Shown here: piece after piece, positions 28,450 to 37,544 of the stretch
Layout: every line of letters starts with the position of its first letter
Numbering within the stretch: the first letter of the stretch is position 1
Origin: Comamonadaceae bacterium OS-4
Lineage (GTDB): Bacteria > Pseudomonadota > Gammaproteobacteria > Burkholderiales > Burkholderiaceae_C
Assembly: GCA_027924025.1 (NCBI GenBank)
Contig: AP026970.1
Location: forward strand, 2,068,501-2,132,500
Reading direction: 5' to 3'
DNA: 64,000 nt
Translations under genes and position numbers: made by a program
The notes under the pieces: generated by a model
The model's database searches: none
What the model was told of the DNA's origin: nothing
The model's input: the letters and a program-made list of their open reading frames with translations, nothing else

Positions 28450-29580
28450 TCAATTGATACTTTTTTGCTCACTGATTTGCTGGAGCATGATCGTGCGTTG
28501 CTTGCTAATCCGGCCGCTCACATTCGTCCGATCTTTGACGTCACCGGCGAGCTGTCCACACGCCGCGTCAATATCATCCCCCCGCGTCTTGCGAATGGTT
28601 GTCACAAGACCGCCATCCAGCAAAATTCGAGCGAATTCCTGGACCATATTGTTCTTTGAGCGTAAAAGGCCCGATGCAGGAAAAGGGTTAAACGGAATCA
28701 AATTGAACTTGCAGGGGATGTCCGCCTCGCGAACCAGTGCCAGCAGTGCTCGTGCCTGCTCGGGACTGTCGTTGACACCATCCAGCATGCAATATTCGAA
28801 GGTAATGAAATCCCGCGGAGCCCGCTCCAAGTACCGCTTGCATGCGCTCAGCAGCTCTACCAGCGGATACTTTTTGTTCAAGGGCACCAAGTTGTCCCGA
28901 AGGATATCTGTGGGGGCGTGCAAGGACACCGCCAAGGCTACCGGGCAATCGTCTTTGAGACGATCCATCATCGGAACCACGCCAGACGTCGAGACCGTCA
29001 CTCGCCGTCGCGACAAACCATAACCATGGTCATCCAGCATGGCCCTCAGCGCGGGCACCAAAGCTGCGTAGTTTTGAAGTGGCTCGCCCATGCCCATCAT
29101 CACCACATTGGAGATGACGCGCTCTTGAACCCCGAGATGCTTGCGCAGGAAGTGCTCAGCAAACCAGAGCTGCGCCAAAATCTCCCACGTCTTCAAATTC
29201 CGACTGAATCCCTGGTGACCTGTCGAGCAGAAACGACAACCTACCGCGCAACCCGCCTGGGAGGATATACAGAGTGTCCCGCGATCAGATTCCGGGATAA
29301 ACACTGTTTCGACAGCGTCACCGCCGCCCACATCAAAGAGCCATTTGATGGTTCCGTCAGTGGATATATGCTGGGTGATCACTGGCAATGCAGTGATTTC
29401 AGCATTGCCTTTTAATTTGTCTCTGAGAGATCGGGCGAGATCGCTCATGTCATCAAATTGGTTTGCGCCTTTTTGATGCACCCAACGAAACAGTTGGGTT
29501 GCGCGAAACTTTTTCTCGCCTAAGCTTTCGCAGAAGGCGGCCAGACCCTCGAGGTCGAAATCGAGCAGGTTGACCGCCAT
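28450..29580 (-). CDS. rlmN: 23S rRNA (adenine-2503-C2)-methyltransferase / tRNA methyltransferase
   Basis: Radical-SAM enzyme that methylates C2 of A2503 in 23S rRNA and A37 in some tRNAs. The radical-SAM cluster motif is [11 protein letters not shown]; the methyl-carrying and resolving cysteines are in CMLDGV ([11 protein letters not shown]) and AACGQLAGD near the C-terminus. [10 protein letters not shown] is the SAM-binding GEP motif. 376 residues. It follows ndk by six bases and is followed by pilF. Confidence 0.97.
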   Translation of the reverse strand: MAVNLLDFDLEGLAAFCESLGEKKFRATQLFRWVHQKGANQFDDMSDLARSLRDKLKGNAEITALPVITQHISTDGTIKWLFDVGGGDAVETVFIPESDRGTLCISSQAGCAVGCRFCSTGHQGFSRNLKTWEILAQLWFAEHFLRKHLGVQERVISNVVMMGMGEPLQNYAALVPALRAMLDDHGYGLSRRRVTVSTSGVVPMMDRLKDDCPVALAVSLHAPTDILRDNLVPLNKKYPLVELLSACKRYLERAPRDFITFEYCMLDGVNDSPEQARALLALVREADIPCKFNLIPFNPFPASGLLRSKNNMVQEFARILLDGGLVTTIRKTRGDDIDAACGQLAGDVKDRTNVSGRISKQRTIMLQQISEQKSIN

Positions 29581-29586
29581 ACTGAA

Positions 29587-30012
29587 TTAACGCGAGTAAA
29601 CGTTCATACCGGCAAAGAAGAAGCCGATTTCTACCGCTGCAGTTTCTGGAGCGTCAGAGCCGTGCACTGCGTTGGCATCGATGCTGTCTGCGAAGTCCGC
29701 ACGGATGGTACCTGCAGCGGCCTTTTTAGGGTCAGTTGCGCCCATCAGGTCGCGGTTTTTAGCGATTGCGCCTTCGCCTTCCAAGGCTTGGATCATCACG
29801 GGACCGGAGACCATGAAGTCCACCAAATCTTTGAAGAAAGGACGCTCTTTGTGCACCGCGTAAAAAGCTTCTGCTTCGCCGCGCGACAGGTGTGCCATGC
29901 GGGCAGCCACAACCTTCAGTCCAGCGGCTTCAAAACGAGCGTAGATCTGACCGATGACGTTCTTGGCGACTGCGTCAGGTTTGATGATAGAAAGTGTGCG
30001 TTCGATTGCCAT
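29587..30012 (-). CDS. ndk: Nucleoside diphosphate kinase
   Basis: Transfers the gamma phosphate between nucleoside triphosphates and diphosphates through a phospho-histidine. The 141-residue protein begins [20 protein letters not shown] and contains the catalytic His in [12 protein letters not shown] (about residue 117). Length and motifs are normal. It is the first gene of the long minus-strand run that reaches down to 13667; its leader contains an inverted repeat and a T-run. Confidence 0.98.
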   Translation of the reverse strand: MAIERTLSIIKPDAVAKNVIGQIYARFEAAGLKVVAARMAHLSRGEAEAFYAVHKERPFFKDLVDFMVSGPVMIQALEGEGAIAKNRDLMGATDPKKAAAGTIRADFADSIDANAVHGSDAPETAAVEIGFFFAGMNVYSR

Positions 30013-30028
30013 AGTAATTCCCGATTAG

Positions 30029-30060
30029 AAAAAAAATTGTATTTGTCCTAGGTGGACAAA
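30029..30060 (-). terminator. Hairpin with T-run between rluB and ndk
   Basis: On the minus strand TTTGTCC pairs with GGACAAA across five bases, followed after five bases by eight T residues. It lies 22 bases past the rluB stop and 17 bases before the ndk start. It may end rluB transcription. The sequence TACAAT just after the hairpin could also be a -10 element for ndk, in which case the repeat would be an operator. Confidence 0.45.
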
Positions 30061-30082
30061 GCCGGCGAGTTTAACACCCGCA

Positions 30083-31312
30083 TTAACGACTTCTGCCGCC
30101 CGAACGGCGCTGACCGCCGCCCGGGCGACCTCGGCCGCTTGCCTCTTGTCGCTGTCGCGAAAAGCTGTCTGCACCGATGTACCCCAATGATGTTTTCATC
30201 GGATCAGGTTGACCACTACCTTCTTGGCGCGTCGCTTGACGAGGAGGCTTCCCACGTCCTTGACGGGCAGGCGGCGCTGGAGGCGCCGCATCCCTCGGGT
30301 ACGCCGGACCACGCCCGCCCTGCCGACCGCCGCGCCCCCGCGGACGGGCACCACCGCCACCACCCGCAGCACCCTCTTCATGGAGACGGGGTTTGGGAGT
30401 TCCGGCAGCCTGCATCAGCAAGCGGATATCAGACTCATCCAACTCCATCCAAGCACCACGCTTGAGTCCCCGCGGGAGCACCATGGCGCCGTAGCGAATG
30501 CGGATCAGTCGGCTCACAGCATGCCCGACAGACTCCAACATGCGGCGAACCTCGCGGTTGCGTCCTTCAGAGATCGTGACCCGGTACCAGCAGTTGGATC
30601 CTTCACCGCCGCCGTCTTCAATGGAGCCAAATTGTGCGATTCCGTCGTCCAGTTGAACGCCGCTTATCAGCGCTTGCTTTTCCTCTTTCGTGAGGGCGCC
30701 CAAAACACGCACTGCGTATTCGCGCTCCAAGCCGAATCGTGGATGCATCAGGTTGTTGGCCAACTCGCCCGAGCTGGTGAACAACAACAAGCCTTCTGTA
30801 TTCAAATCCAATCGCCCGACGGATTGCCACTTCCCTTGGTGGAGCTTTGGCAAACGGCGAAACACAGTGGGCCGATTTTGGGGATCATCGTGGGTCACCA
30901 CCTCACCGACAGGCTTGTGGTACGCAATCACGCGTGCAGGCGGAGGGTCAATGCGAAAGCGAATCGGCTTGCCGTTGACCTTGATGTTGTCACCAAACTG
31001 AATGCGCTGCCCGATGTGGGCAGGTTCGTTGTTCACCGAAATCCGCCCTTCGAGAATCAGCTGCTCCATTTCAAGCCGCGACCCCATTCCCGACTGGGCA
31101 AGTACTTTATGCAACTTCGGGGTCTCGGCAAGCGGCGCCAAGACCCGCTTGGGCAAGCTGACATCTTCTGCGGCTTCATCTGCATCGAATTGGCCGGAGA
31201 TCACATCATCAAAGCGGTTCCCCCCCACTTTCACAGAAGTGCTGTCCGATGGAGCGGGGGCTTCAAGCTTCTGAGTCGCTTCTGCGCCAGGGATGTTGTC
31301 GTTATCGTTCAT
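30083..31312 (-). CDS. rluB: 23S rRNA pseudouridine-2605 synthase RluB with RG-rich tail
   Basis: RsuA-family pseudouridine synthase. An acidic N-terminal extension (~60 residues) is followed by an S4 RNA-binding domain ([20 protein letters not shown]) and the catalytic domain with the active Asp in [18 protein letters not shown]. The C-terminal ~110 residues are a low-complexity, Gly/Arg-rich tail (for example [10 protein letters not shown] and [11 protein letters not shown]), likely disordered and RNA-binding. 409 residues, longer than E. coli RluB (about 290) because of both extensions. The ATG overlaps the scpB stop by four bases. Confidence 0.92.
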   Translation of the reverse strand: MNDNDNIPGAEATQKLEAPAPSDSTSVKVGGNRFDDVISGQFDADEAAEDVSLPKRVLAPLAETPKLHKVLAQSGMGSRLEMEQLILEGRISVNNEPAHIGQRIQFGDNIKVNGKPIRFRIDPPPARVIAYHKPVGEVVTHDDPQNRPTVFRRLPKLHQGKWQSVGRLDLNTEGLLLFTSSGELANNLMHPRFGLEREYAVRVLGALTKEEKQALISGVQLDDGIAQFGSIEDGGGEGSNCWYRVTISEGRNREVRRMLESVGHAVSRLIRIRYGAMVLPRGLKRGAWMELDESDIRLLMQAAGTPKPRLHEEGAAGGGGGARPRGRGGRQGGRGPAYPRDAAPPAPPARQGRGKPPRQATRQEGSGQPDPMKTSLGYIGADSFSRQRQEASGRGRPGGGQRRSGGRSR

Positions 31313-31968
31313 AGTGATGTTCCGTTTTCCACTGCGTGCAAAGCCGCCTGCAATGGCATAGTTAACTGTTGACCCTCGGTCGCTTCGGCTTTCATGGAGG
31401 CCTGATCCGCAACCCCCAACATATCGCCAAAATCCTTTACGGGGTCAGTGCCGCGATCTGGCGACTCCAACAAAGGAAGCTGATCCAGCGAACTCAGGCC
31501 CAAATCGTCCAAAAACTGTCGTGTTGTCGCATAAAGCGCCGGCCTTCCGGGCGCCTCACGGTGCCCGATAACTTCGACCCAACCCCGATCCTCCAACTGC
31601 TTGATCAACAGTGAGCTGATCGTGACACCCCGAATGTCTTCCATGTCCCCACGCGTCACCGGTTGCCGGTAAGCGATGATGGCCAATGTCTCCAGCGTCG
31701 CACGGGTGTACTTGGGAGGCTTCTCCGGATGGAGCCGATCCAGAAACTCCCGCATCTCGGGACGACTCTGAAATCGCCAACCAGTGGCCACACTCACCAA
31801 CTCTACCCCCCGCTCAGCCCACTCCATCTGGAGTTCCAGCAGCAAGGACTTGACCGTATCTGCGCCGATTTCATCGGCAAATAGCTCTCTCAGCACGCGG
31901 ACCGTCAAAGGCTGAGGTGAACAAATCAAAGCGGTTTCGAGCACACGCTTAGCATCGACCATGTTCAT
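31309..31968 (-). CDS. scpB: Segregation and condensation protein B
   Basis: Winged-helix subunit of the SMC-ScpAB condensin complex. Residues 5-160 show the two winged-helix domains ([20 protein letters not shown], and [28 protein letters not shown], with the GDMEDIRG turn typical of ScpB), ending with a poorly conserved acidic tail. 219 residues. The gene is coupled to rluB by a four-base overlap; scpB-rluB is a widespread pair. ScpA is not in the window. The 105 bases up to the rluD stop contain no convincing gene. Confidence 0.94.
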   Translation of the reverse strand: MNMVDAKRVLETALICSPQPLTVRVLRELFADEIGADTVKSLLLELQMEWAERGVELVSVATGWRFQSRPEMREFLDRLHPEKPPKYTRATLETLAIIAYRQPVTRGDMEDIRGVTISSLLIKQLEDRGWVEVIGHREAPGRPALYATTRQFLDDLGLSSLDQLPLLESPDRGTDPVKDFGDMLGVADQASMKAEATEGQQLTMPLQAALHAVENGTSL

Positions 31969-32073
31969 AGTCTGGACTCAAAGATGGAAACCGGTGTTTG
32001 TTGCGGACCGGAGTCAACCGCACTAGGTAGGAAAAGCTGCTTGCCTGGATCGACTACCCTACGAGAGACGTAG

Positions 32074-33102
32074 TTACAAACCTCCCGGTTTGGTGTGCTG
32101 ATTGTAACCGAGCCCCAATTGAACAGAAAGTGCCAAGAAATCGGGTGGCGGTGGCGACTCAAAAGTCAAATTCACGCCGGTGATGGGATGTTGAAATGCC
32201 AACCGGCAGGCATGCAGAGCTTGTCGGCCCATATCCGCCGCTGGGGCGCCACCGTAAACCGGATCAGCAATCAAAGGGTGCCCGAGGTGCGCCATGTGGA
32301 CCCGGATTTGGTGTGTGCGGCCAGTATGCAAAATACAGCGAACCCAGCAAGCGACCTGGCTGGTTGACAGCAATTCAAAGTCTGTTCTCGCTTCTTTGCC
32401 TGCGTGTAGCCCCAAATCCACTACCGCCATTCTCAAGCGGTTGCGCGGATCCCGACCGATCGGCGCGCTGACAGTCTTCAGCCCCTGCCAGGGCCATGCC
32501 TTGTGGGCAATCGCGAAATACTGGCGACTGACCTCCCTGGCTGCAATTGCCTTCACCAACACATCCATGGCAAGCCGTGTGCGTGCCACCACCATCAAGC
32601 CACTGGTGTCCTTGTCCAAGCGATGGACAATACCGGCTCGCGGAACCAAAGCCGCGTGGGCACTGTAAGCCAGCAAGCCGTTCAGCAAAGTTCCACTCCA
32701 GTTGCCTGGCGCCGGGTGAACGACCAACCCGGGTGGTTTGTTGATCACCAGAACATGCTCATCCTCGTACACCACCTCCAAAGACATGGCCTCAGGCTTG
32801 AAAGCCTGGCTTTGAGGCGTGGGGCGCAGTTCAATCACCGCAGAATCGCCTGCCTTCACCTTGACAGAGGTCTTCAAAACCACGCGACCATTCAGTTGCA
32901 CCAGACCCAGCTCGATCAGCTGCTGCAAATAGCTGCGCGAGAACTCTTCCACATGAAAAGCGAGCGCGCGATCCAAGCGCTCCCCGTGGACATCCGCCGA
33001 GAAAACGAGGTGACGCAGCTCCGTTTCACCCGCGATATCCGAGGGGTCTTCTGCCTCTGTCTCCGCAGAGTGCGTCGATATAATTCCCGTGGTTTGTATC
33101 AA
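32074..33102 (-). CDS. rluD: 23S rRNA pseudouridine synthase RluD
   Basis: RluA-family pseudouridine synthase that makes pseudouridines 1911, 1915 and 1917 in helix 69 of 23S rRNA. S4 domain (GERLDRALAFHVEEFSRSYL) then catalytic domain with Asp in GIVHRLDKDTSGLMVVA and the conserved HTGRTHQIRVHM. About 342 residues. No ATG exists near the expected start; the TTG at 33102 has GGGGA in front and is my choice, with another TTG at 33114. Either start overlaps the promoter of the divergent bamD gene, so regulation of the two is probably linked. Confidence 0.92.
   Translation of the reverse strand: MIQTTGIISTHSAETEAEDPSDIAGETELRHLVFSADVHGERLDRALAFHVEEFSRSYLQQLIELGLVQLNGRVVLKTSVKVKAGDSAVIELRPTPQSQAFKPEAMSLEVVYEDEHVLVINKPPGLVVHPAPGNWSGTLLNGLLAYSAHAALVPRAGIVHRLDKDTSGLMVVARTRLAMDVLVKAIAAREVSRQYFAIAHKAWPWQGLKTVSAPIGRDPRNRLRMAVVDLGLHAGKEARTDFELLSTSQVACWVRCILHTGRTHQIRVHMAHLGHPLIADPVYGGAPAADMGRQALHACRLAFQHPITGVNLTFESPPPPDFLALSVQLGLGYNQHTKPGGL
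33079..33084 (+). promoter_or_regulatory. Putative -10 element of bamD
   Basis: A perfect TATAAT hexamer 32 bases upstream of the bamD ATG. No good -35 hexamer is visible at the usual distance. The site lies within the first codons of the divergent rluD gene. Confidence 0.5.
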
Positions 33103-33115
33103 GAAGGTCCCCAAA

Positions 33116-33922
33116 ATGCTGCGTGCGAAATTATCGGTCGTTTATGCCCCCATGCTGGTGGCTCTGGCCAGTCTGCTCGTGGCCTGCTCCAGCGCTCCCG
33201 TCGACAAAACCGCAGGCATGAGCCCAAATCGCTTGTACGCAGAGGCCAAAGACGAAATGGGCTCCTCACAGTGGGACAAAGCGGTACCCTTACTGGAGAA
33301 ACTGGAAGCGCGTGCAGCCGGAACTCCGTTGGCCCAGCAGGCCCAGCTCGACAAAGCCTACGCCCACTTCAAGGCTGGCGAACAGGCGCAGTCGCTTGCC
33401 ACCCTAGAGCGGTTTATCAAACTCCACCCTGCCAGCCCGGCTTTGGACTATGCGATCTACTTGAAGGGCATTGTGAACTTCAACGACGACTTGGGCCTGC
33501 TATCGGCGGTCACTCGCCAGGACCTGGCAGAGCGTGATCAAAAAGCGGCCAAAGAATCGTTCGAATCTTTCAAAGAATTGACCTCACGCTTTCCCGACTC
33601 GAAGTACACCCCTGATGCGCGCCAACGGATGAACTACATCGTAGGCTCACTGGCCCAGTCTGAAGTGCATGTAGCGCGCTATTACTACAAGCGGGGTGCC
33701 TATCTGGCGGCCGCAAACCGCGCCCAACAATGCCTGACAGATTACCGGGATGTACCCGCCACCGAGGAAGCATTGTTTATTTTGTACAAATCGTACGACG
33801 CGCTGGGCATGGTCCAGTTGCGGGACGATGCAAAGCGAATCCTCGACAAAAACTACCCGCAATCGGAGTTTATTGCCGGCGGCGGAAAAGCTAACTCCAA
33901 TCCGTGGTGGAAGCTGTGGTGA
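33116..33922 (+). CDS. bamD: Outer-membrane assembly lipoprotein BamD
   Basis: Essential TPR lipoprotein of the BAM complex (ComL family). Signal peptide with lipobox LVAC and Cys24, then about five TPR units (NRLYAEAKDEMGSSQWDKAV, ALDYAIYLKGIVNFNDD, SKYTPDARQRMNYIVGSLAQ). 268 residues, normal. The ATG at 33116 follows AAGAAGG; an earlier in-frame start would break the signal peptide. Divergent from rluD, the usual arrangement. The last 32 bases overlap the 3' end of the convergent helicase gene. Confidence 0.96.
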   Translation: MLRAKLSVVYAPMLVALASLLVACSSAPVDKTAGMSPNRLYAEAKDEMGSSQWDKAVPLLEKLEARAAGTPLAQQAQLDKAYAHFKAGEQAQSLATLERFIKLHPASPALDYAIYLKGIVNFNDDLGLLSAVTRQDLAERDQKAAKESFESFKELTSRFPDSKYTPDARQRMNYIVGSLAQSEVHVARYYYKRGAYLAAANRAQQCLTDYRDVPATEEALFILYKSYDALGMVQLRDDAKRILDKNYPQSEFIAGGGKANSNPWWKLW

Positions 33923-35891
33923 GTTCGCCAAGTGCTGCGTAATACTGCGCCTCCTCAGACAAGGGGCGCATGGCGGGCAAAGCAGAGAGCAACTTTCGAC
34001 CATACGCCATCGTGCGCAAGCGAGGGTCACAGACCACCAAAACGCCACGGTCGGACTCCCGGCGTATCAAGCGTCCGACACCTTGTTTCAAGGCGATTCC
34101 CGCCATCGGCAGCTGAACCTCATTGAACGAGCTTCCCCCTTCGACCTCCACCTTGGCGCAGCGCGCCTGCAATAAAGGATCGTCGGGCGGTGCAAACGGA
34201 ATTTTGTCGATGACCAACAGCTGCAAAGCGCGCCCTGCAATATCGACGCCTTCCCAAAACGTGGCTGATCCCACCAGTATCAAACCCGACCCATGCTTTG
34301 ACTGAAAGTGATTGAGCAAGTCGCGCTTTGAAGCTTCGCCTTGCACTATCACACGAATGTCCAAGTGCTCAGGCAACAGCTTGCGTATGCCGTCTGCGAT
34401 GTGACGCATGGCACGCAATGTGGTGGTCAGTACCATCGTGTGCCCCCCCAGTACCTGCGCTGATTGCGCCACCAGTGCCGCTACGGCGCTGCTGTGTTGT
34501 TGAGAGGACGGAAGCGCAAACGACTTGGGAACATACAAAGCCGCTTGTTGCGGGTAGTTGAATGGACTCGGGATCCGCAAGCAAGCTGCATCTTGCAATC
34601 CGCTGGAGGCGAGAAACCAGTCCAAGTCGTTACCCACACCCAAGGTGGCCGATGTAAAGACCCACGACTTGAGCGAATCAACCCCACCACCCGAGACCAC
34701 CTTGGCTTGCATCGCCTCAGAGATATCCATCGGGGACTCCACGCACCGCAAACGTGCACCCGACTCTACCCAGCGAATCAGCCCGTCCTGAACCGGAAGT
34801 AGCGCACGCTCGACCTGCTCCAACAGCGCACTTGCACGCTCAAAAAGGGTTCGCAAATCAGGATGCGCATCGCACACCCCCTGGAGCGCAATCGTGAGCG
34901 TCCGGATCGTGTCCACAAAGCGCACCATCCGCGAAGTCCAAATCGCAGGGGACAAACCGTCTGGAACTCCCAGCGCCCACAAGGCACGCTGCGGCGCACC
35001 CCCTTGCTCCGAGAACACCGCATGCAAAGCGACCACCGCCATTTCCATCTGCTCGACCAGGTAAGGCCAATCGGCAAGTCCGCGCGCGCACTGTGCACCG
35101 GTAAAGACCACATCGCGCCCCAGAGCCAGGGCCTGGCCTGTCGACCATTGACGCCCCAAAAACTGAACACCAATGTCATTGAGTTGGTGCGCTTCATCAA
35201 AGACCACCGTGTTCACGGTGGGCAGTAATTCAGCCACTCCGGACTCACGCACATTCGCATCAGCAAAGAACAAATGGTGGTTAATCACCACCATGTCGGC
35301 ATTCATTGCGTCACGCCGCGCTTTGTACAAAAAACAATCGGTGTAACGGGGGCACTTGGATGCTCCGCAGTTTTCCCGGGTGGAGGTCACTAGCGGTAAA
35401 ACTTGGGCAGACTCCTCCAAAGCAGGCACCTCTGCGACATCCCCGAAACGGGTCGATACCGCCCATTGCTCGACTTGCCCCAATAAACGCAACGGTGCCG
35501 CGGACTGCAGCATGCCGTCATGCCGCGCTGCGGTCAGCCGGTGCAGGCAAAGATAACTGCTACGACCTTTGAGCAGTGCCACTCGGGCCGGGCTTTTCAG
35601 CATGGCTACGACCGCCGGAATGTCACGACCGAACAACTGGTCCTGCAATGCCTTGGTGGCGGTGGATATCAACACCTTATGCCCGCTGAGCAGCGCGGGA
35701 ACGAGATAGGCATAGGTCTTACCGATCCCTGTCCCGGCTTCCACAACGAGTGATCCGCCTGTTTCCATAGTTTCAGCGACCGCTCGCGCCATCTGGATCT
35801 GCCCTGCGCGCGGCACATACTCCGGGACAGATTGCCCAAGCGCACCCGTATCACCGAACACAGCCTCAACGGCAGCAACCACTTGAGACAT
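33891..35891 (-). CDS. ATP-dependent DNA helicase, DinG/YoaA family
   Basis: Superfamily 2 iron-sulfur helicase related to XPD. Walker A VVEAGTGIGKTYAYL near residue 50; the 4Fe-4S cysteines are in SSYLCLHR and NCGASKCPRYTDC; the DEAH box is in VVFDEAHQLNDIG; motif VI is GVGRLIRRESDRG near the C-terminus. 666 residues, which fits YoaA-type proteins better than the larger DinG. Probable role in DNA repair or replication-fork processing. Start ATG overlaps the stop of the DUF465 gene (TGATG). Confidence 0.9.
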   Translation of the reverse strand: MSQVVAAVEAVFGDTGALGQSVPEYVPRAGQIQMARAVAETMETGGSLVVEAGTGIGKTYAYLVPALLSGHKVLISTATKALQDQLFGRDIPAVVAMLKSPARVALLKGRSSYLCLHRLTAARHDGMLQSAAPLRLLGQVEQWAVSTRFGDVAEVPALEESAQVLPLVTSTRENCGASKCPRYTDCFLYKARRDAMNADMVVINHHLFFADANVRESGVAELLPTVNTVVFDEAHQLNDIGVQFLGRQWSTGQALALGRDVVFTGAQCARGLADWPYLVEQMEMAVVALHAVFSEQGGAPQRALWALGVPDGLSPAIWTSRMVRFVDTIRTLTIALQGVCDAHPDLRTLFERASALLEQVERALLPVQDGLIRWVESGARLRCVESPMDISEAMQAKVVSGGGVDSLKSWVFTSATLGVGNDLDWFLASSGLQDAACLRIPSPFNYPQQAALYVPKSFALPSSQQHSSAVAALVAQSAQVLGGHTMVLTTTLRAMRHIADGIRKLLPEHLDIRVIVQGEASKRDLLNHFQSKHGSGLILVGSATFWEGVDIAGRALQLLVIDKIPFAPPDDPLLQARCAKVEVEGGSSFNEVQLPMAGIALKQGVGRLIRRESDRGVLVVCDPRLRTMAYGRKLLSALPAMRPLSEEAQYYAALGELTTASTTDWS

Positions 35892-36097
35892 CAGGCGGAT
35901 TCGTTCGGACCCACACTGCGCTGCAGCTGGAAAATGGCGTCGCGCAGTCCCAAGCGCCGCTTCTTGAGGCGATGAAGCAGCAATTCATCTGTGATACCAC
36001 CTTGCGAGGATGCAAGGTCAATGCATGCGTCAAGATCGCTGTGCGCCATACGGAGCTCGATGAGCCGGCGCTCGGGTGAATGTAGATTGGTTTCCAA
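35891..36097 (-). CDS. DUF465 family small protein (YdcH-like)
   Basis: A 68-residue helical protein with the DUF465 signature: RRLIELRMAHSDLDACIDLA followed by LLLHRLKKRRLGLRDAIFQL. Function of the family is unknown. The start is uncertain: TTG at 36097 keeps the conserved RLIELR segment, whereas the first ATG (36049) removes it. It overlaps the helicase start by one base, so the two are likely co-translated. Divergent from the PP2C gene. Confidence 0.75.
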   Translation of the reverse strand: METNLHSPERRLIELRMAHSDLDACIDLASSQGGITDELLLHRLKKRRLGLRDAIFQLQRSVGPNESA

Positions 36098-36207
36098 AGG
36101 TAAAAGCGGCCTACAAGGTGGTTAAACTGACCGCCAGAAGCAACGGCCGCTCGATAATACGGCCTGCCATACCGGCACACGACCGCTTTTTTCGCAAACA
36201 CCACTCC

Positions 36208-36969
36208 ATGTCCTCTGGTTACCGCCTCAGCGCCTCTACCGGCATCCACAAGGGTGACCGTGAATATCAGCAGGACCAAGTCTCGCTATTCAAACACCCG
36301 AGAGTCAACGGCTGCATTTTGGCGATCGTGGCTGATGGCATGGGTGGACGCAGTGGCGGCAGGAAAGCATCCGACCAGGTCATGCTCACTGCAAAGCAGC
36401 TCTTTGAGCGTTATGACCCCGCAACAGACGATGCGGCCGTCACATTGCGCCAAGTGGTGCAGGAAGCTCATATCGTGATCAAGCTGACCGCGATTTCTTC
36501 AGAAGAAGAACCGCACAGCACCCTTGCGGCATTCTTGATCAATCCCGGCGGCGACTGCCACTGGGCCCATACCGGCGACTCCCGGGTTTACCAGTTCCAT
36601 GGAAACCGGTTCGTGAAACGAACCATGGACCATTCTTACGTTCAGGCCTTGATCAATCGCGGAGAGATCACGGAAGAACAGGCCGCTACCCACCCACAGT
36701 CCAATATCTTGATGGGCTGCCTTGGTACGGATAACGACCCACCCATCGATCTTCACTTTATCCCGCAACTGCGGGCTGGTGATGTACTCATGGCGTGCAG
36801 CGACGGAGTTTGGCACTACTTCAACAATGGCGAACTGGGCTCCGTGCTCTCCACACTCTCCGCCCGCGAGGCCACCGAGTTTTTGATCGAGAAAGCGCGT
36901 TCGAGGGCCCGCGGCGGCGGTGACAACTTATCCGTCGTGATTGTGAAAGTCGAGACACTCCAGCCTTAA
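36208..36969 (+). CDS. PP2C-family serine/threonine protein phosphatase
   Basis: Metal-dependent protein phosphatase of 253 residues. Motifs: DREYQQDQ near residue 18, the metal-binding VADGMGGRSGG near residue 41, HTGDSRVYQF, MACSDGVWHYF and GGDNLSVVIV at the C-terminus; all the usual metal-binding Asp residues are present. No signal or membrane segment, so it is cytoplasmic. No Ser/Thr kinase gene is adjacent in this window; such phosphatases often oppose a Hanks-type kinase. The chosen ATG (36208) fits the family start although the frame is open further upstream. Confidence 0.9.
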   Translation: MSSGYRLSASTGIHKGDREYQQDQVSLFKHPRVNGCILAIVADGMGGRSGGRKASDQVMLTAKQLFERYDPATDDAAVTLRQVVQEAHIVIKLTAISSEEEPHSTLAAFLINPGGDCHWAHTGDSRVYQFHGNRFVKRTMDHSYVQALINRGEITEEQAATHPQSNILMGCLGTDNDPPIDLHFIPQLRAGDVLMACSDGVWHYFNNGELGSVLSTLSAREATEFLIEKARSRARGGGDNLSVVIVKVETLQP

Positions 36970-36995
36970 ACGGGGTTCCCGACAGGCCTTCAAGA

Positions 36996-37544
36996 TCACT
37001 GATTGATCGGAAGCGGCTCTGCCCTGTCGGGCTTGTCTTGGATTCGCTTCTCTACCTCGGCTTTGCGGCGGGCGGCTTCTTCCAATTTGGCTTCGAATGC
37101 AGCGCGATTGGCCTGGGCTTGCTCAGGGCTGATCCCAGACGATGAATCATTCAGCTCTGGTCGTTCGACGGGCTGTGGCACCGGCGCTGTTTTGGGTACA
37201 CGCTCCGCTACCGGATCCTGTGCCATTTCTTCCAGCCGCTTGGTTTGCTCGGTTTTCTTGTCTTCAAGCCGTTCCAGCTGTTCACGCGTGCGCTCCGTCC
37301 GCTCTGCGTCGCGCAAAGCGAGCTCACGCTTGCGCAGGGCGGCAGTGCGAGCACGCCGCTCTGCACCCCAATTTGACAAGCAGGCATTAACCGCAAACCG
37401 GTCATAACACGCCGACTCCATGCGAGAACCATCCAACTGCAACTGCTGTCGATCTGCCTCGACTGCCTCCAGCGAGTCAGCAAAGGCGGGCAAAAAAACC
37501 GCCTGCAGCAAGACCAAGCGGACCACGAAGGACAAAATTTTCAT
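36996..37544 (-). CDS. Secreted coiled-coil protein of unknown function
   Basis: A 182-residue protein with a signal peptide (ILSFVVRLVLLQAVFLPAFA) and a highly charged helical region rich in Glu, Arg and Gln (RERTREQLERLEDKKTEQ-like stretches), with two cysteines in SACYDRFAVNACLSNW that may form a disulfide bond in the periplasm. A proline-rich linker and a second helix (NRAAFEAKLEEAARRKAEVE) follow. I do not recognise a family with known function. Its ATG overlaps the stop of zapE by four bases, so it is made together with that cell-division ATPase and may act at the envelope; this is inference. Confidence 0.75.
   Translation of the reverse strand: MKILSFVVRLVLLQAVFLPAFADSLEAVEADRQQLQLDGSRMESACYDRFAVNACLSNWGAERRARTAALRKRELALRDAERTERTREQLERLEDKKTEQTKRLEEMAQDPVAERVPKTAPVPQPVERPELNDSSSGISPEQAQANRAAFEAKLEEAARRKAEVEKRIQDKPDRAEPLPINQ

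Noticed and set aside
31965..32162. 65-codon minus-strand frame filling the rluD-scpB gap
   Set aside because: It overlaps the rluD 3' end, has no recognisable family, no ribosome-binding site and Arg/His-rich low-quality sequence; its four-base overlap with scpB is probably chance.
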